Shown here: positions 61,293 through 64,000 of the stretch, piece by piece | Numbering within the stretch: the stretch's first letter is position 1 | Layout: every line of letters starts with the position of its first letter | Source of the DNA: Lachnospiraceae bacterium | GTDB lineage: Bacteria > Bacillota_A > Clostridia > Lachnospirales > Lachnospiraceae | Direction of reading: 5' to 3' | Assembly: GCA_017522685.1 (NCBI GenBank) | Contig: JAFWYN010000030.1 | Coordinates: forward strand, 30,368-94,367 | DNA length: 64,000 bases | Program-made: the position numbers and the translations under genes | The notes under the pieces: generated by a model | Told to the model about the DNA's origin: nothing | Databases searched by the model: none | What the model saw: only the letters and a program-made list of their open reading frames with translations

Positions 61293-61529
61293 ATGACAAA
61301 AAAAGAAAATAGATACATTAGGTTGTATTCACAGTCCAATGGAGCAATCAATGAAAGAGGTACGGAGATTTGGCTGGACCGGGAAACCGGCATAAGCTAT
61401 TTGTTCCGTTATAAAGGTTATGAGGAGCATTTTATACCTCTTTTGGATGAAGAAGGAAAATCAATCGTGAAGAACATAAAAAGAGATGACAAAGGGAATT
61501 TCTTTTGGAATGGAAAAAGAGTTAGTTAA
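61293..61529 (+). CDS. DUF6440-like small protein
   Basis: 78 residues from the ATG at 61293, preceded by GGGGAG; the in-frame ATG at 61275 lies before that site. IWLDRETGISYLFRYKGYEEHFIPLLDEEGK is the pattern of the DUF6440 family (a single small beta domain). Function unknown. It has its own terminator. Confidence 0.7.
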   Translation: MTKKENRYIRLYSQSNGAINERGTEIWLDRETGISYLFRYKGYEEHFIPLLDEEGKSIVKNIKRDDKGNFFWNGKRVS

Positions 61530-61533
61530 TAAG

Positions 61534-61577
61534 AGATGTCTGTAAGATCCGGATGGATTTTGCAGACATCTTCTTTT
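61534..61577 (+). terminator. Terminator after the DUF6440 gene
   Basis: AGATGTCTG pairs with CAGACATCT over nine bases, followed by TCTTTTG. Confidence 0.8.
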
Positions 61578-61689
61578 GTGTAGGGAAGGATAGGAAGTTG
61601 CGAAGTCAGTGGGATTGTGCTACACTTTATGTGGTAACAGAAGGAAGTTGCAGATGAAATAATATTTATCATAGATGAAGAGGATGAAG

Positions 61690-63267
61690 ATGAAGAAAAC
61701 AGAGAAAATATTCATATTTTTAGTAGGTGCCTTGTTGGTATGCAGTGTGATTATCAGCAGTATTTTAGCATATACCGGATGCCGTCATTCTTATTATTCC
61801 ACAGTGAAGGACAGCTGGACCCCCTTGGTTCTTATGGGGGATTCGATAATTGTACATGTGCTGTTTGCTTTAGGTGCCGGCGCGTTTTTGGGTCTGTTGG
61901 ATTGGTGGATGCGTAAAAAGCTAAGTATCGGAGCACAGGAAAAATTGGCAGTGGTGGTATTGGTTTTGTCCGCATTGGTAATCTTTATTGTGGGTACTGT
62001 ATTTGTGCAGATGAATCCCTATTATCCGGCAGGTGATCAGTTAAATACCACAGCAGGATCCTATTATTGCCTTCACGGGAATTATATGATGCTGACAAAG
62101 GGAGGATACATCGGCCTTTATGAGCAGCAGAAAGGGTTTATGTTCCTGTATGAGATACTTTTTTGGATTTTTGGAGATTTTTGCTACAAGGTGGCAGGCG
62201 AGTTTCATGTAATATTCGCAGTGATGACATTGTACTTCGGCTATGCTTTTATTAAGCTTCATTTTGAGAAACCATCCTGCCGTATGATATATTCTATGCT
62301 GATGGCAGTTTGTTTTCCCTTTTTGATTTACCTTCCGTATATTTACGGAGATATTCCCTCTATCTGTTTTTGCACCATACTGTTTTGGGCATTGTCCAAG
62401 TATGCGGTTGCCTTTAAGAAAGGATATATTGTATTGGGTGCAGTGGTGTCTGCTTTAGCACTTATGTGCCGTATGAATACCTGGATTGTACTGATTGCAG
62501 TGGCCATCGGACTGGTACTTTTATCGATACAGAAGAAAGCCTATCAGCCCCTTATTGCTGCTTTGTGTATCCTTCTGTCGGCAGCAGGTGCCATCAAGGC
62601 GGTGAATGTAATGTATGAGGTGCGCTCCGGCTATGAAAGCGGTGTGGGAATTCCCAGTGTGTTGTGGATTGCTATGGGACTGCAGGAGACCAATGGAGAA
62701 GCTGGTGTATACAACAGATATCAGCAGGGCGTATTTGAAAGCAATGATTTTGAAAGAGAGATTTCCGCACAAATAGGAAAGGACTATATTACTGTAAGAT
62801 TGCAGGAATTTAAGGACAATCCGGCTATGGCCAAGGATTTCTTCTGGAAGAAGATGAGCAGCCAATGGACGGAGCCCTTATTTGAAAGCATCATATCCAC
62901 CAGTACCTTTAAAGAGGATAGGGCGGTGCCGGGATGGATTCAGAATTTATACCATGGTCCTGCCAGAGATACTGTCTGGAAGCTGGCAAATTATTACCAA
63001 AGCTTTGTATATGTGGCCTTCTGTTTGTTTACTTTAGGAGGTCTGATTGGTATCAGGAAGGACAAGTTTTGCAGCACCAAGTGGATTCCTCTGATAGCAA
63101 TAGTGGGAGGCTTCCTCTTTAGCCTTATGTGGGAAAATCAATGCAGATATTGTCTGCCCTACTATATGTTTATATTGATGTATGTACCCCAGGGCTTTAT
63201 GCAAGTGGAAATATGGATAAAAACAGTAATACGGAACAGAAAAAAGAAAGCGTTACAGCAGGCGTAA
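61690..63267 (+). CDS. Polytopic membrane protein, GT39/ArnT-like
   Basis: 525 residues from the ATG at 61690, which has GAGG seven bases before; ATGs at 61675 and 61684 are alternatives. About eleven membrane spans. After the second span, [23 protein letters not shown] recalls the first external loop of dolichyl-phosphate-mannose mannosyltransferase-like (GT-C) enzymes, where an aspartate is catalytic. Such enzymes move a sugar from a lipid carrier to an external acceptor. The match is by layout only. Confidence 0.68.
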   Translation: MKKTEKIFIFLVGALLVCSVIISSILAYTGCRHSYYSTVKDSWTPLVLMGDSIIVHVLFALGAGAFLGLLDWWMRKKLSIGAQEKLAVVVLVLSALVIFIVGTVFVQMNPYYPAGDQLNTTAGSYYCLHGNYMMLTKGGYIGLYEQQKGFMFLYEILFWIFGDFCYKVAGEFHVIFAVMTLYFGYAFIKLHFEKPSCRMIYSMLMAVCFPFLIYLPYIYGDIPSICFCTILFWALSKYAVAFKKGYIVLGAVVSALALMCRMNTWIVLIAVAIGLVLLSIQKKAYQPLIAALCILLSAAGAIKAVNVMYEVRSGYESGVGIPSVLWIAMGLQETNGEAGVYNRYQQGVFESNDFEREISAQIGKDYITVRLQEFKDNPAMAKDFFWKKMSSQWTEPLFESIISTSTFKEDRAVPGWIQNLYHGPARDTVWKLANYYQSFVYVAFCLFTLGGLIGIRKDKFCSTKWIPLIAIVGGFLFSLMWENQCRYCLPYYMFILMYVPQGFMQVEIWIKTVIRNRKKKALQQA

Positions 63268-63269
63268 AA

Positions 63270-64000
63270 ATGAATTTTGTGTTTGAAGAAGAACTGAAAA
63301 AACTGCCGGGAAAACCGGGCGTTTATATTATGCGAGATGCCCGTGATACCATATTGTATGTGGGCAAGGCCATAAACCTGCGTAGCCGCGTCAGGTCTTA
63401 TTTTCGTGAGAATATCGGGCGGGGGCCCATGATTGATAAGATGGTAACCCTTATTGCCCGATTTGAATATATTGTAACAGACTCGGAGCTGGAAGCACTG
63501 GTGCTGGAAAATAATCTGATTAAGGAGCACAGCCCCAAGTACAATACCCTGTTAAAGGATGATAAGACTTACCCCTATATCAAGGTCACTGTGGGGGAGG
63601 AGTTTCCGCGGATTATTTTCTCCCGGGAAATGAAAAAGGACAAATCCAAATATTTCGGACCTTATACCAGTGCATCAGCTGTGAAAGATACCATAGAACT
63701 CCTAAATAAGCTGTATAATTTGCGGACCTGTAACAGAAATCTTCCCAAGGATATAGGGAAGGAACGTCCCTGTCTGAACTATCATATTAAGCAGTGTCCG
63801 GGCCCTTGCCAGGGGTATGTGGATAAGGAACAATACAGGCAGCAGATAGCAGGTGCCATGGAGTTTTTGAACGGGAACTACGGACCCATTCAAAAGGAAC
63901 TGGAAGGAAAGATGATGCAGGCTTCCGAGAATATGGAGTTTGAGGAAGCAGCCAAATATCGTGACTTACTGAATAGTGTAAAGCAGGTTTCCCAAAAGCA
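63270..64000 (+). CDS. uvrC: Excinuclease ABC subunit C, 5' part
   Basis: First 243 codons; the gene runs past the window end. The N-terminal GIY-YIG nuclease is seen: [37 protein letters not shown], then the [29 protein letters not shown] block; a UVR domain begins near residue 215 ([18 protein letters not shown]). UvrC makes the two cuts beside a DNA lesion in nucleotide excision repair. The ATG at 63270 begins the conserved part; one at 63213, inside the previous gene, would add 19 residues. Confidence 0.93.
   Translation, partial: MNFVFEEELKKLPGKPGVYIMRDARDTILYVGKAINLRSRVRSYFRENIGRGPMIDKMVTLIARFEYIVTDSELEALVLENNLIKEHSPKYNTLLKDDKTYPYIKVTVGEEFPRIIFSREMKKDKSKYFGPYTSASAVKDTIELLNKLYNLRTCNRNLPKDIGKERPCLNYHIKQCPGPCQGYVDKEQYRQQIAGAMEFLNGNYGPIQKELEGKMMQASENMEFEEAAKYRDLLNSVKQVSQK

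Overview
The window reads as chromosome of a strict anaerobe of the Clostridia, most likely family Lachnospiraceae. This rests on two T-box leaders, a reverse rubrerythrin with a PerR-type regulator, a PadR/DUF2812 pair, a GH10 xylanase lipoprotein, a Mn2+ riboswitch on mntP and strong AGGAGG ribosome sites. No rRNA, tRNA, CRISPR array, transposase or phage gene was seen. The assignment is inference from gene content only.

Layout. 1-927: sugar-related pair on the minus strand (maltose O-acetyltransferase, cut by the edge, and ThuA-like). 1051-7237: a polyamine operon (arginine decarboxylase, SpeE-like aminopropyltransferase, agmatinase-type ureohydrolase, carboxynorspermidine dehydrogenase and decarboxylase) behind a ~370 nt structured leader that ends in an intrinsic terminator. 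7279-8833: phosphatase, HD hydrolase, unknown. 8865-12341: AT-rich accessory array of small unrelated genes, most separated by a related ~50 bp palindromic repeat. 12345-16766: Mn2+ riboswitch and mntP, an extra rsmH, and an AlgI-type O-acetyltransferase with an SGNH partner. 16824-20582 (minus): trpBA under a Trp T-box, and a lone solute-binding lipoprotein. 20754-25304: methyltransferase, autoregulated PadR operon, HAD phosphatase, glycerol-1-phosphate dehydrogenase, TatD. 25553-29274: Na+-type ABC exporter. Two copies of one structured RNA lie at 23294-23449 and 25374-25528. 29322-32950 (minus): PilZ protein, STAS-like protein, CAP-domain lipoprotein, reverse rubrerythrin, PerR. 33049-36655: two-component system and an HTH-kinase fusion. 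36755-37009: an alternating inverted-motif array. 37069-42581: pseudouridine synthases, AI-2E family membrane protein, O-antigen-ligase-like protein, cyclophilin lipoprotein. 42669-50842: heterodimeric ABC exporter, GH10 xylanase, oxidoreductase, aldose epimerase, unknown genes. 50846-55052: a proline T-box separated from proS by a Fic gene and a SMI1/KNR4 gene, with palindromic repeats at the junctions. 55119-64000: exonuclease, D,D-carboxypeptidase, trmB, thioredoxin, ftsH, DUF6440, a glycosyltransferase-like membrane protein, and the start of uvrC.

The most promising undescribed elements are non-coding: the speA leader with a mutually exclusive terminator/antiterminator; the two-copy ~155 nt RNA whose helices differ in sequence but keep pairing; the eight-copy TTGGGCA/TGCCCAA array; and the palindrome-separated accessory genes, which in one place sit between a T-box and the synthetase gene it should control.
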